The position numbers and the translations under genes are program-made. Shown here in pieces: positions 44,626 through 53,312 of a stretch of DNA of 64,000 nt. Origin of the DNA: Desulfobacterales bacterium (GTDB lineage Bacteria; Desulfobacterota; Desulfobulbia; Desulfobulbales; JAGXFP01); contig JAGXFP010000037.1 of the NCBI GenBank assembly GCA_024637225.1, positions 1 to 64,000 of the forward strand. Reading direction: 5' to 3'. The notes below the pieces were generated by a model. That model saw only the letters and a list, made by a program, of their open reading frames with translations, had not been told where the DNA came from and did no database searches. Position 1 is the stretch's first letter. Each line of letters starts with the position of its first letter.

Positions 44626-44653
44626 ATTATACCTTGATTTCTCAGTTTAGCAA
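44626..44653 (-). promoter_or_regulatory. Sigma-70 type promoter of rpmE
   Basis: On the minus strand TTGCTA and a perfect TATAAT are 16 bases apart. It suggests rpmE-prfA-prmC-murA can be transcribed apart from rho. Confidence 0.7.
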
Positions 44654-44890
44654 GGGAAGTTTACCGCTCTCCCAAAAAGGCGCGAGAGGCACGGGGGCCG
44701 GCCAAATTGTCGATTTTTTATTCAGGTTATTCAGGGGCTTTGAGCAACCTCGTAAAACTCGGCAAATTCGCTAAAAAGCCCGAAGTCGTCCGGATATTGA
44801 CTATTTGCTTAAAAGTTGCGCCGTGGAGTTGCATGCCCGACGACTTTTTGCGACAGCCATCAATCTTGGACAAACTCACAAAAAAGACAG

Positions 44891-45018
44891 GATGGCTAAG
44901 CAAAAACTTCGATATAGCAGGATTTGTGTGTTTTTTGAGACTGAGGCCATACATGCGGTATGCCGCAGGAGCAAAAATGCGCTACGACGCAGTAGGTCGG
45001 AGTTTTTGCGACGCCATC
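44891..45018 (+). repeat. Family 1 element downstream of rho
   Basis: Bounded by GATGGCTAAGCAAAAAC and GTTTTTGCGACGCCATC, with a diverged centre (TACATGCGGTATGCCGCAGG). The leader GACAAACTCACAAAAAAGAC precedes it. The stretch 44836-44860 (CGACTTTTTGCGACAGCCATC) is the end of a second, older copy reaching back to about 44700. The element ends 16 bases from the rho stop. Confidence 0.75.
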
Positions 45019-45034
45019 AATCTTAGTCGACAAG

Positions 45035-46294
45035 CTAGCCGTTCATCGAGTCAAAAAACTCCTGATTGCTCTTGGTGCGCTTCATCTTGTCCTTTAAAAA
45101 ATCCATCGAGTCAAGAGGATTCATACTGGACAGCAATTTCCGCAGGATCCACATGCGATTCAAAACTTCGGGGGAAAGCAGCAACTCTTCTTTCCGGGTC
45201 CCGGATTTATTCAGATCGATGGCCGGAAAAACTCTCTTGTCGGCCAGCTTGCGATCCAGGACAATTTCCATATTACCGGTGCCTTTGAACTCCTCGAAAA
45301 TCACCTCGTCCATTCGACTGCCGGTTTCAACCAGGGCTGAAGCGATAATGGTCAAGCTGCCGCCTTCCTCGATATTACGTGCTGCACCAAAGAACCGTTT
45401 GGGTCGATGTAACGCGTTTGAATCTACCCCGCCGGACAGAATCTTGCCGCTGGGCGGAACCACCGTGTTATAGGCCCTGGCAAGACGGGTAATGCTGTCC
45501 AGGAGAATGACCACGTCCTTCTTGTGTTCTACAAGCCGCCTCGCCTTATTCATAACCATTTCGGCCACCTGAATATGACGCTGGGGCGGCTCGTCGAAGG
45601 TTGAACTGACCACTTCGGCGTCCACCCCCCTGGCCATGTCGGTTACCTCTTCAGGCCGTTCATCAATCAAGAGAACGATCAGGATAACCTCTTTGTGATT
45701 CTCGACTATGCTGTTGGCAATATCTTTAATAAGCACCGTCTTGCCGGTTCGAGGAGGTGCAACAATCAACCCGCGCTGGCCTTTGCCGATCGGCGAGACC
45801 ACATCCATAATCCGCATGGACAGATTTTTATCGGCTTTTCTTTCAAGCCTTATCGGCTCGTCGGGATGCAAGGGAGTAAGGTTTGTAAAAAGCGTCTTAT
45901 CCTTTGCCTTGTCGGGCGACTCAAAGTTAATCTGCTCCACTTTGAGCAGGGCAAAGTATCTTTCACCATCCTTTGGGGCACGGATTTGACCTTCGATTGT
46001 ATCGCCGGTCATCAGATTAAGGCGTCTGATCTGGGAAGGGGAAACATAGATATCGTCAGGACCGGGGAGATAATTATAGGTCGGCGAGCGGAGAAAGCCG
46101 AATCCGTCCGGCAGAACTTCAAGAACCCCGTTACCCCGGTTCATGCCGTTTTTTTCTTCCACGGCCGCCTGAGCTTTGACAATGGCAAAGATCAGCTCCT
46201 GCTTACGCATGGCGCTGTACCCTTCAATCTGGTATTTTTTGGCCATTTCGGTAAGTTCGTTGATCTTAAGCAACTTCAATTCGGACAGATTCAT
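45035..46294 (-). CDS. rho: Transcription termination factor Rho
   Basis: The 419-residue hexameric RNA helicase has the N-terminal Rho helix bundle ([20 protein letters not shown]), the RNA-binding CSD ([29 protein letters not shown]), the Walker [20 protein letters not shown] near 183, Walker [16 protein letters not shown], the Q and R loops ([25 protein letters not shown]) and the C-terminal part ending in FLDSM-like sequence. First gene of rho-rpmE-prfA-prmC-murA. Confidence 0.98.
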   Translation of the reverse strand: MNLSELKLLKINELTEMAKKYQIEGYSAMRKQELIFAIVKAQAAVEEKNGMNRGNGVLEVLPDGFGFLRSPTYNYLPGPDDIYVSPSQIRRLNLMTGDTIEGQIRAPKDGERYFALLKVEQINFESPDKAKDKTLFTNLTPLHPDEPIRLERKADKNLSMRIMDVVSPIGKGQRGLIVAPPRTGKTVLIKDIANSIVENHKEVILIVLLIDERPEEVTDMARGVDAEVVSSTFDEPPQRHIQVAEMVMNKARRLVEHKKDVVILLDSITRLARAYNTVVPPSGKILSGGVDSNALHRPKRFFGAARNIEEGGSLTIIASALVETGSRMDEVIFEEFKGTGNMEIVLDRKLADKRVFPAIDLNKSGTRKEELLLSPEVLNRMWILRKLLSSMNPLDSMDFLKDKMKRTKSNQEFFDSMNG

Positions 46295-46724
46295 TATAAA
46301 AATATCTCCTGCTGTTGGGTATTATGCTGCATTGATTTTTTGCTCTATAGAAAAGTCAGGTAGGCAATGGTGTTCACTTCTGAATTTTGTTGGTTTGCAA
46401 CAAAAGTTTTACATAAAGACCGGCTGACAGCTATGGGAAAAGAGGGAACCTTGATTTGTGATGGGATTTTGAATCAGCAGGTATGCTATCTGAATAACAA
46501 TTGTCCCATGTTTTTTAAAACGATATTTTGTTTGGGATTGTTGGACTGGGATAAATACTAATTACACTATCACGATATTAATTAAAATTTTAGCTGTCAA
46601 GGTTTTTGATGATTAATTAATTTCTTGGCCCTGCCGAAACACTGAATCCGGGGTGATTGCGGGCAAATGAACAATGTGTTATTAAAGAAGTTGCCTTAAC
46701 CTTCATTAAACAGGTACACAAATT
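46295..46724. other. AT-rich intergenic region between divergent genes
   Basis: 430 bases between the starts of rho and the FGE-like gene. It must hold their promoters but I find no clear pair. No repeat, no RNA gene and no supportable small gene. Confidence 0.4.
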
Positions 46725-47663
46725 ATGAAGCAAACATTTTTTTTAACTTTTCTGATCACAATCACTCTGGGACTCGGTGGCGAGCGGATTTCAGCCGATG
46801 AACTTTCCGCGGAAACCGATATAGGCGAAAGGGAAAACGGGGAAATCTGGACGGAACCGTTAACCGGGATGGAGTTCGTCCGGATTGAAGGCGGCTGTTT
46901 TCAGATGGGCCAACTCCCCCTGGAAACCCGGCTGCTCATCAGGGAAGTGGGCAAATATGAATACGACAAATACTACGGTGATGAAATCCCTCTGCATAAG
47001 GTCTGCCTGGACGGCTTCTGGATGGGCTCCACCGAGGTATCACAAAAAGAATGGGTAAAGGTGATGGGATTCAACCCTTCCCATTTCAACACCGATGAGA
47101 ACTTCCCGGTCGACTCGGTTTCCTGGCAGGACGCCAGCAATTTTATCGAGAAACTCAATAAGGAAAACGATACAACGGAATTCAGATTGCCGACTGAAGC
47201 GCAATGGGAGTTTGCCGCCCGCGGCAAGACCGAAGCGGCCATGTACCACACCGGCAACACCATAACCTCTGAACAAGCCAACTTTAACGGCAGTATCGCA
47301 TTCGGAATGAACTTGCGGGATAAATACAGAAAAAGCCCCGTTCAGGCGGGCAACTTTTCCCCTAATGCATATGGCCTCTACGATATGCACGGAAACGTCT
47401 GGGAATGGTGTAATGATTGGTACGGAGAAAATTACTACGAAGACAGTCCTTTAAAAAACCCCTCCGGTCCCGACACCGGGGAGATGCGAGTGCTCAGAGG
47501 CGGTTCTTGGTTCCGCTATTCAGGCCATATCCGCTCGGCAACCCGTTATAAAAACAAACCTACCGGACAATATGCCGATACCGGCTTCAGAATCGTAAAA
47601 TCCCAGCAAGCCGCACCGGGGCAATTACTGCCCGACAAGTTTATTTTCAGCCCGGATTTTTAA
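46725..47663 (+). CDS. Secreted formylglycine-generating-enzyme-fold protein (SUMF1 family), probably non-catalytic
   Basis: The 312-residue protein has a signal peptide (about 1-20) and one SUMF1/FGE-sulfatase domain: EFVRIEGGCFQMG, CLDGFWMGSTEVSQKEW, NFPVDSVSWQDASNFIEKLN, FRLPTEAQWEFAARG, NAYGLYDMHGNVWEWCNDWYG and VLRGGSWFRYSGHIRSATR. Real FGE enzymes have a copper-binding Cys pair in the last segment; here the positions after RGGSW are FR and no Cys is present. So it is likely a binding protein of the periplasm or outer membrane, not a sulfatase activator. The stop TAA lies inside a family 5 repeat. Confidence 0.9.
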   Translation: MKQTFFLTFLITITLGLGGERISADELSAETDIGERENGEIWTEPLTGMEFVRIEGGCFQMGQLPLETRLLIREVGKYEYDKYYGDEIPLHKVCLDGFWMGSTEVSQKEWVKVMGFNPSHFNTDENFPVDSVSWQDASNFIEKLNKENDTTEFRLPTEAQWEFAARGKTEAAMYHTGNTITSEQANFNGSIAFGMNLRDKYRKSPVQAGNFSPNAYGLYDMHGNVWEWCNDWYGENYYEDSPLKNPSGPDTGEMRVLRGGSWFRYSGHIRSATRYKNKPTGQYADTGFRIVKSQQAAPGQLLPDKFIFSPDF

Positions 47664-47719
47664 AGCTGAGTTGAGCAGCTTGCCTGCTCAAACGAAACTT
47701 ATGCCCTGTGGGTATAAAT
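47660..47719 (+). repeat. Family 5 repeat, copy 3
   Basis: TTAAAGCTGAGTTGAGC, small hairpin GAGCAGCTTGCCTGCTC, then AAACTTATGCCCTGTG and GGTATAAAT. Its first bases are the TAA stop of the FGE-like gene. It lies 200 bases upstream of the Mrp-type operon. Confidence 0.82.
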
Positions 47720-47917
47720 CATACGGCAAGTGCAAAAGCAAAAGGAACTTACTGACAACTGCATCAGCTTGAAAGCCACAAATCTTCTTCGTCACCTTCA
47801 TCCCATGTGATACCATAACGAATGTAGTAAAGTCGCAAGGTCAAACACGCGAATGTCTCTCGCTTGCCGGCCCTTGTGCCGGTGATTCCCTGTCAGCCAT
47901 GGGTGTTGATGATTGTC

Positions 47918-48448
47918 ATGCATTCCGAATCCAGGCCATACAGATCCTGTTGCCCCGCCGCGATTGTCTGGCGGTTCGTGCTCTTCGGCGTCCTCTGGCT
48001 TTTCCTCAGCGGCGCGGATATCCGGGGCTGGCCCTTCGGTGTGGCCGCCACCCTCGCGGCCGTCTGGCTCCACCTGCGCCTGGCCGGAGCCGATCAGAGA
48101 AGGCTGCGCCCATTGGCCGTTGTCCGGTTCATTCCCTATTTCGTCGGGCTCTCGATTTTAAGCGGCATCGATGTCATGAAAAGGGTCCTCCATCCCGCCC
48201 TGCCCATCGACCCCGCCCTGATCGACTTCCCCCTGCATATCGACCATGAAGGCGGGCGCGTCCTGCTGGCCGACTGCGTCTCCCTGCTGCCCGGCACCAT
48301 CTCGGCCCGGCTTGATCCTGAGGTTCTCCTGATCCACACTCTGGACAAGGGCTTACCGGTACTCTCTACCGTCAGGGATCTGGAGAGACGCATAGAAGAA
48401 CTGTATCACCGGGCGGCGCGGCCGGAGCCGGCGGAGGAGCGGCGATGA
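47918..48448 (+). CDS. mrpE: Mrp-type antiporter subunit E (MnhE/MrpE)
   Basis: About 176 residues with two N-terminal membrane helices and the MnhE soluble part (LLADCVSLLPGTISARLDPEVLLIHTLD). MrpE is a small subunit of the multi-subunit Na+/H+ antiporter. Start uncertain: ATG at 47918 or 47909, or an upstream start near 47864; none has a clear ribosome site. It opens a GC-rich nine-gene operon in which every gene overlaps or touches the next. Confidence 0.85.
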   Translation: MHSESRPYRSCCPAAIVWRFVLFGVLWLFLSGADIRGWPFGVAATLAAVWLHLRLAGADQRRLRPLAVVRFIPYFVGLSILSGIDVMKRVLHPALPIDPALIDFPLHIDHEGGRVLLADCVSLLPGTISARLDPEVLLIHTLDKGLPVLSTVRDLERRIEELYHRAARPEPAEERR

Positions 48449-48735
48449 GCGCCTTCTATATCAGCCTGGCCCTGGTTCTCCTGCTCTCCGTGGCGGCGGG
48501 TCTGATCAGGATCCTCCAGGGCCCGACCGCGGCGGATCGGATGATGGCCGCCCAGCTTTTCGGGACCTGCGGGGTGGCCATTCTCCTCCTCCTGGCACGG
48601 GGGCTGGAGGCCCTGATCGTTGAAGACGTGGCCCTGGTTTTCGCCCTGCTCGCCGTCCTGTCCAGTGTGGCCTTTGTGCGCCGGGCCTGGACCGGAAAAG
48701 CCGACGACTGGGGAGAAGAGCATGACGATACCTGA
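48445..48735 (+). CDS. mrpF: Mrp-type antiporter subunit F
   Basis: A 96-residue protein with three membrane helices and the MrpF pattern LIRILQGPTAADRMMAAQLFG. Overlaps mrpE by four bases (ATGA) and mrpG by 14. Confidence 0.9.
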   Translation: MSAFYISLALVLLLSVAAGLIRILQGPTAADRMMAAQLFGTCGVAILLLLARGLEALIVEDVALVFALLAVLSSVAFVRRAWTGKADDWGEEHDDT

Positions 48736-49027
48736 GCTGATCGGGGCCGGCCTGGTCTTGACCGGCATCCCCTTCTTTCTCACCGGCACCATCGGTATCC
48801 TGCGTCTGCCGGACATCTATACCCGCCTCCATGCCCTGACCAAGGCGGACAATGTCGGTCTTGGTTTTATCATCCTCGGCCTGGCCGTCCAGGCCGCCAG
48901 CTGGCTTGAAGTTGTCAAGCTCTTCCTGATCTGGTTTCTGGTGCTGATGGCCAGCGCCACCGCCTGTCATCTTGTCGCCAACGCGGCTCTTGATAAAAAC
49001 ATCGAACCCTGGACCCGTAAAAAATGA
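48722..49027 (+). CDS. mrpG: Mrp-type antiporter subunit G
   Basis: The 101-residue protein has three helices and the PhaG/MnhG pattern FFLTGTIGILRLPDIYTRLHALTKADNVGLG. I start it at MTIPELIG, inside the end of mrpF; the frame opens 34 codons earlier without support. Confidence 0.92.
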   Translation: MTIPELIGAGLVLTGIPFFLTGTIGILRLPDIYTRLHALTKADNVGLGFIILGLAVQAASWLEVVKLFLIWFLVLMASATACHLVANAALDKNIEPWTRKK

Positions 49028-49308
49028 CGGCGGTCGGCGCCTTCGACATCCTCCTCTGTCTCACCCTGATCTGGCTTGCCTGGCAGGTTCTGGCCAGCCG
49101 GGATCCGTTCCGGGCCGTGGTCCTCTTTATCTCCTTCGGCATGCTTATGGCCCTGGGCTGGGTGCGTCTGCAGGCGCCGGATCTGGCCCTGGCGGAAGCG
49201 GCCATCGGCTCGGGCCTGACCGGCGCCCTGTTCCTCTCGGCCTTGCGGAAAGTGATCGGCGGCAAAAAAGATGAAAGGAGGCTGGATCGTGACGAGGAGG
49301 CGCAATGA
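49024..49308 (+). CDS. MbhD-type subunit (DUF4040)
   Basis: A 94-residue protein with three helices matching MbhD/DUF4040: FRAVVLFISFGMLMALGWV, LQAPDLALAEAAIGSGLTGALFL. In standard Mrp complexes this segment is part of the C-terminal end of MrpA; here it is a separate gene as in membrane-bound hydrogenase (Mbh) operons. Overlaps both neighbours by four bases. Confidence 0.88.
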   Translation: MTAVGAFDILLCLTLIWLAWQVLASRDPFRAVVLFISFGMLMALGWVRLQAPDLALAEAAIGSGLTGALFLSALRKVIGGKKDERRLDRDEEAQ

Positions 49309-50048
49309 CGAAAGTCGGCAAGGAGCGGACGCCACATAATCGGGGCTGGCAGCGGCTGCCGATCATGGCCCTGCTGCTTCTCTTCCTGGCCGCCCTGGCC
49401 CGGGCCTATCTTTTCCCCGGCGCCTCAGCGGCGGGGTTGGCGGCCCGGGTCGACGCCTCGCTCGCAGCCGGCGGCGTCGGCAGCCGGGTAACCGCGGTGC
49501 TCTTAAACTTCCGGGCCTACGACACCCTTCTGGAATGCTTTGTCCTGCTATTGGGGGTGATGGTGGTCTGGTCGCTGTGGCGGCCGGATGGAGCGGAGAG
49601 CCGCGAACCGGCGGCGGGGGCTATCCTGGCCTCCCTGGAGCGCCTTCTCGTTCCCCTGATGATCATGGTGGGAAGCTATCTGCTCTGGGCCGGCAGCGAC
49701 CGGGCCGGCGGCGCCTTCCAGGCCGGCGCCATTCTAGGTGGGGCCGGGGTCCTGCTGCTCCTCGATTCCTCGCCGCTGCTGAAGGTTTTCCCGAAAAGGG
49801 GTTTGGTCCCGGGCCTTTGCCTGGGTCCTCTCTTCTTCCTATCGGCTAGCATCGCCGCCATGGCATGGGGGGGCAATTTTCTCGAATATCGATCCCCTGA
49901 GGCCGCCCTGATCATCATTGCCCTGGAAGGAGCGGCCGCCTTTTCCATCGGCCTCTGCCTGGCCGCGCTTTTCGGAGGACGACCGCCGGAGCGAGAGGCG
50001 GGAGACGGGCGAGATCGACCCTCCCGGGACAGGGGAGAGTTCCGATGA
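49305..50048 (+). CDS. MbhE-MnhB fusion subunit
   Basis: The 247-residue protein joins an MbhE-like part (about 20-95, NFRAYDTLLECFVLLLGVMVVWSLW) and an MnhB/MrpB-like part (about 110-235, PLMIMVGSYLLWAGSDRAGGAFQAGAI, the equivalent of the N-x-PGGGFQ motif). Usual B proteins read GHNAPGGGFQGG; the Asn and one Gly are changed to SDRAGGAFQAG. About six membrane helices. Overlaps both neighbours by four bases. Confidence 0.82.
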   Translation: MTKVGKERTPHNRGWQRLPIMALLLLFLAALARAYLFPGASAAGLAARVDASLAAGGVGSRVTAVLLNFRAYDTLLECFVLLLGVMVVWSLWRPDGAESREPAAGAILASLERLLVPLMIMVGSYLLWAGSDRAGGAFQAGAILGGAGVLLLLDSSPLLKVFPKRGLVPGLCLGPLFFLSASIAAMAWGGNFLEYRSPEAALIIIALEGAAAFSIGLCLAALFGGRPPEREAGDGRDRPSRDRGEFR

Positions 50049-50359
50049 CCATTTCCCCGGCCCTGATTTACGGACTGACCGGCCTAGCGCTGTTCGTCAT
50101 CGGCCTGGCCGGCCTTCTCCTCTGCCAGCAGCTGTTAAGGAAGATCCTCGCCGTGAACGTCATGGCCAGCGGAGTTTTCCTTTTCCTGGTCACCATTGCC
50201 CATGGCAGCGGCGCCCTGACCGATCCGGTCCCCCAGGCCATGGTCCTTACCGGCATTGTCGTCTCGGTGAGCAGTACGGCGGCGGCCCTGGCCCTGCTCT
50301 GCCGGATCCGGGAAAGCGCCGATCACCGTGATCTTTCGCAGAAGAAGGGTGAAAGATGA
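50045..50359 (+). CDS. mrpC: Mrp-type antiporter subunit C (NuoK-like)
   Basis: The 104-residue protein has three helices and the NuoK/MnhC layout: GLLLCQQLLRKILAVNVMASGVFLFLV, then PVPQAMVLTGIVVSVSSTAAALAL. MrpC helps form the cation path next to the A/D subunits. Confidence 0.92.
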   Translation: MTISPALIYGLTGLALFVIGLAGLLLCQQLLRKILAVNVMASGVFLFLVTIAHGSGALTDPVPQAMVLTGIVVSVSSTAAALALLCRIRESADHRDLSQKKGER

Positions 50360-51813
50360 TCAGTCCCTCCTCGTCATGGCTGATCTGGCCGATAATCGCG
50401 CCGCTTATGGGGGCGGTGCTTTGTTTCCTGTCCGGAAAACCGCCCCGGCGGACAGGCCTTTTTTTTGCCGTTCTGACCAGCGGGGCAAGCCTCGTCCTGG
50501 GCTGGCAGGTGCTGGCCCGGGGCATCGAGTCCTATGCCATGGGGGCCTGGCGCCCGCCCCTGGGAATCTCGCTGCGGGCCGACGGAGCGGCCGCCCTCAT
50601 GGTGACGATGACGGCGGTAACCGGCCTTGCCGTAAGCATTTACAGCGGCGGCTATTTTCAAAGCCGTCTGACCGGGGATGACCGGGACCGCTGCCGCCTC
50701 GCCCAGGAACAATCCTTCTGGCCCTTATGGCTTCTCCTGTGGGGTGCCCTGAACGGCCTCTTTTTAAGCGGCGACGTCTTCAATATCTATATCTGCCTGG
50801 AACTCGTCGCCTTGAGCAGCGTCGGGCTCACCGCCCTGTCCGGCAAGCCGCCCTCCCTGGTCGCAGCCATGCGCTACCTGCTGGTCAGCCTGCTCGGCTC
50901 GCTCAGTTTCCTGCTCGGCGTCGGTTTTTTTTACAAGACCTGCGGCACCCTTGAGCTCGCCGCGATCATCAGTGCCCTTACCCCGACCCCGCCGGTGATC
51001 ATGGCCCTCGCCCTGGTCAGCGCCGGATTGCTCCTGAAGACCGCCCTCTTCCCCTTTCATTTCTGGCTGCCGCCTGCCCATGCCAATGCCCTCTCCCCGG
51101 TGAGCGCCATCCTTTCCGGCCTGGTTATCAAAGGGACCTGGTATCTCTTCTACCGATTCTGGCAGGAGGAGATCCTCCTGGCCGCCGTCGGGGCGGTGCC
51201 GGCGATCCTCGGCGGCGGTGCCATCGCCTGGGGAGCCTTTCAGGCCTTTTCCCAGCAGCGCCTGAAGATGCTGGTGGCCTACTCCACCGTGGCCCAGATC
51301 GGTTATCTTTTTGTCGCTTTTCCCTTGCTGGCCGATCCGGCCGGGATGGGCGGCGGCGCCTTTTTCTATTTTGCGATCTCCCACAGCTTCGCCAAGGGGG
51401 CCATGTTCCTGGCCGCCGGCACTTTTCTCCTGCAGATGGGCCATGACCGCATCGATGACCTGGCCGGGGTGCGGCAGCTCATGCCGGTCTCCTCCTTTGC
51501 CTTTGCCCTGGGCGGCCTAAGCCTGATGGGGTTGCCGCCCTCCGGGGGCTTTATTGCCAAGTACCTCTATGTCACCACGGCCATCGGCCAGGGCAGGTGG
51601 TGGCTGGCGCTGATTGTCGTGCTGGGCAGCGGTCTGACCGCGGCTTATGTATTCCGGGCCGTCGCCGCAATCCTCAGTCCGCGCCTTCTGGCGGAGCGCC
51701 CGCAACTCATGGTCGCCGCCTCCATGCAGTGGAGTGCCCTGGCCCTGGCCCTGATGGCCATGCTGCTCGGGATCATCGCCCCGCTGCCCCTGGCCCTGAT
51801 GGGGGTGAAATGA
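50356..51813 (+). CDS. mrpD: Proton-conducting NuoN/MrpD-like subunit 1
   Basis: The 485-residue membrane protein has about 14 helices and the antiporter-like motifs: Glu in helix 5 (IYICLELVALSSVGL), Lys in helix 7 (GLLLKTALFPFHFWLPPAHA) and Lys in helix 8 (LSPVSAILSGLVIKG). These charged residues carry protons in complex I and Mrp. Overlaps its neighbours by four bases on each side. Confidence 0.92.
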   Translation: MISPSSSWLIWPIIAPLMGAVLCFLSGKPPRRTGLFFAVLTSGASLVLGWQVLARGIESYAMGAWRPPLGISLRADGAAALMVTMTAVTGLAVSIYSGGYFQSRLTGDDRDRCRLAQEQSFWPLWLLLWGALNGLFLSGDVFNIYICLELVALSSVGLTALSGKPPSLVAAMRYLLVSLLGSLSFLLGVGFFYKTCGTLELAAIISALTPTPPVIMALALVSAGLLLKTALFPFHFWLPPAHANALSPVSAILSGLVIKGTWYLFYRFWQEEILLAAVGAVPAILGGGAIAWGAFQAFSQQRLKMLVAYSTVAQIGYLFVAFPLLADPAGMGGGAFFYFAISHSFAKGAMFLAAGTFLLQMGHDRIDDLAGVRQLMPVSSFAFALGGLSLMGLPPSGGFIAKYLYVTTAIGQGRWWLALIVVLGSGLTAAYVFRAVAAILSPRLLAERPQLMVAASMQWSALALALMAMLLGIIAPLPLALMGVK

Positions 51814-53312
51814 TGGTCTGGCAGAACTGGCTGCTGGTCGCCATCCTGTTAAGCTCGATGGTGCCCGGCCTGATCATCTTCAGCCTTGCCGAGTCGAACC
51901 GCAGCTGGCGGACCGCCCTCAACATCCTGGGCGCCACGGTCAAGATGATTCTGGTGCTGGTGATGATCGTCGGGATCTATCAGGGCCAGCGTTTCGCGGT
52001 TCACCTGCGCCTGTTGCCCGATATCGAGCTGGTCCTGCGAGCCGATCCTCTCTCGGCCCTGTTTGTCGCCCTCTCCAGCCTGTTGTGGCTTTTAACCACC
52101 ATCTATGCCATTGCCTATCTGGAAGACTCTCCCAACCGGAGTCATTTTTTCGGCTATTTCAGCCTCTGCGTCACGGTTACCATCGGGATCGCCCTGGCCG
52201 GCAACCTGCTCACCTTCCTGTTCTTTTTCGAAATGCTCACCCTGACCACCTACCCCCTGGTGATTCATCGCGGTACGCCCGAGGCCATGGCCGCCGGCCG
52301 GGTCTATCTGCTCTATACCCTGTCCGGCGGCCTCCTCCTTTTTTTCGGGGTGGCCTGGCTGCACGCCCTGGTGGGCCAGATCGATTTCAGCCGCCAGGGT
52401 TTGCTGATCCCCCTGCTGGCTGAACACCGGCTGTCGCTTATCCTCATCTTCGCTGTGCTCATCGCAGGCGTGGGGGTAAAGGGCGCCCTGGTTCCCCTGC
52501 ATGGCTGGCTGCCCCGGGCCATGGTGGCGCCGGCCCCGGTCAGCGCCCTTCTTCATGCCGTGGCCGTGGTCAAGGCCGGCGCCTTCGGCATCATGCGGAT
52601 CGTCCTCGACGTCTACGGCCTGCCGCTGACCGGAGAGCTCGGCCTGCTCATGCCGCTGCTGCTGCTGGCGGCAATAACCATTATTTACGGCTCCCTGCTC
52701 GCCCTGTGCCAGGACAATCTCAAGCGGCGCCTGGCCTATTCGACGGTGAGCCAGGTATCCTACATCGCCCTGGGCATCAGCATCGGCAATCCCCTGGCCA
52801 TCATGGGGGGGATGGTCCACCTGGTTCATCAGGGCATCATGAAGATCACCCTGTTCTTCTGCGCCGGCAATATCGCCGAGACCCTCAAAATCCATGATAT
52901 CAGCGGGATGAACGGGGTGGGCCGGAGAATGCCCCTGACCATGGGGGCCTTCACCCTGGCCGCCATGGGTATGATCGGCCTGCCGCCCATGGCCGGTTTT
53001 GTCAGCAAGTGGTATCTGGGCCTGGGCGCCATCGACCAGGGCATGGAATGGCTCATTGCCGTCCTGGTCCTCTCCACCCTCCTTAACGCCGCCTATTTCC
53101 TGCCGATCATCCACCGGGCCTGGTTCAAGGAACCGGCGCAGCCGTGGCCCGCGGCTTCGGGGCCGACGGGCTTCAGGGATTGCCACTGGATGCTTGTCGC
53201 GCCACCGGTCTTTACCGCCCTTCTCTCTCTTCTGGTGGGACTCCTTGCCAACAGCGGCCTCAGCCCCCTGGCCTGGGTGCGCTTTATCGTCGCCACGAGG
53301 TATGGGCCATGA
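51810..53312 (+). CDS. Proton-conducting NuoL/MrpA-like subunit 2
   Basis: The 500-residue membrane protein has Glu in helix 5 (FFFEMLTLTTYPLVIH) and both lysines (GVGVKGALVPLHGWLPRAMV, VSALLHAVAVVKAGAFGIMR). It lacks the C-terminal MrpA extension, which here is carried by the separate MbhD and MbhE parts. Start chosen at MMVWQNW, overlapping mrpD by four bases. Confidence 0.9.
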   Translation: MMVWQNWLLVAILLSSMVPGLIIFSLAESNRSWRTALNILGATVKMILVLVMIVGIYQGQRFAVHLRLLPDIELVLRADPLSALFVALSSLLWLLTTIYAIAYLEDSPNRSHFFGYFSLCVTVTIGIALAGNLLTFLFFFEMLTLTTYPLVIHRGTPEAMAAGRVYLLYTLSGGLLLFFGVAWLHALVGQIDFSRQGLLIPLLAEHRLSLILIFAVLIAGVGVKGALVPLHGWLPRAMVAPAPVSALLHAVAVVKAGAFGIMRIVLDVYGLPLTGELGLLMPLLLLAAITIIYGSLLALCQDNLKRRLAYSTVSQVSYIALGISIGNPLAIMGGMVHLVHQGIMKITLFFCAGNIAETLKIHDISGMNGVGRRMPLTMGAFTLAAMGMIGLPPMAGFVSKWYLGLGAIDQGMEWLIAVLVLSTLLNAAYFLPIIHRAWFKEPAQPWPAASGPTGFRDCHWMLVAPPVFTALLSLLVGLLANSGLSPLAWVRFIVATRYGP

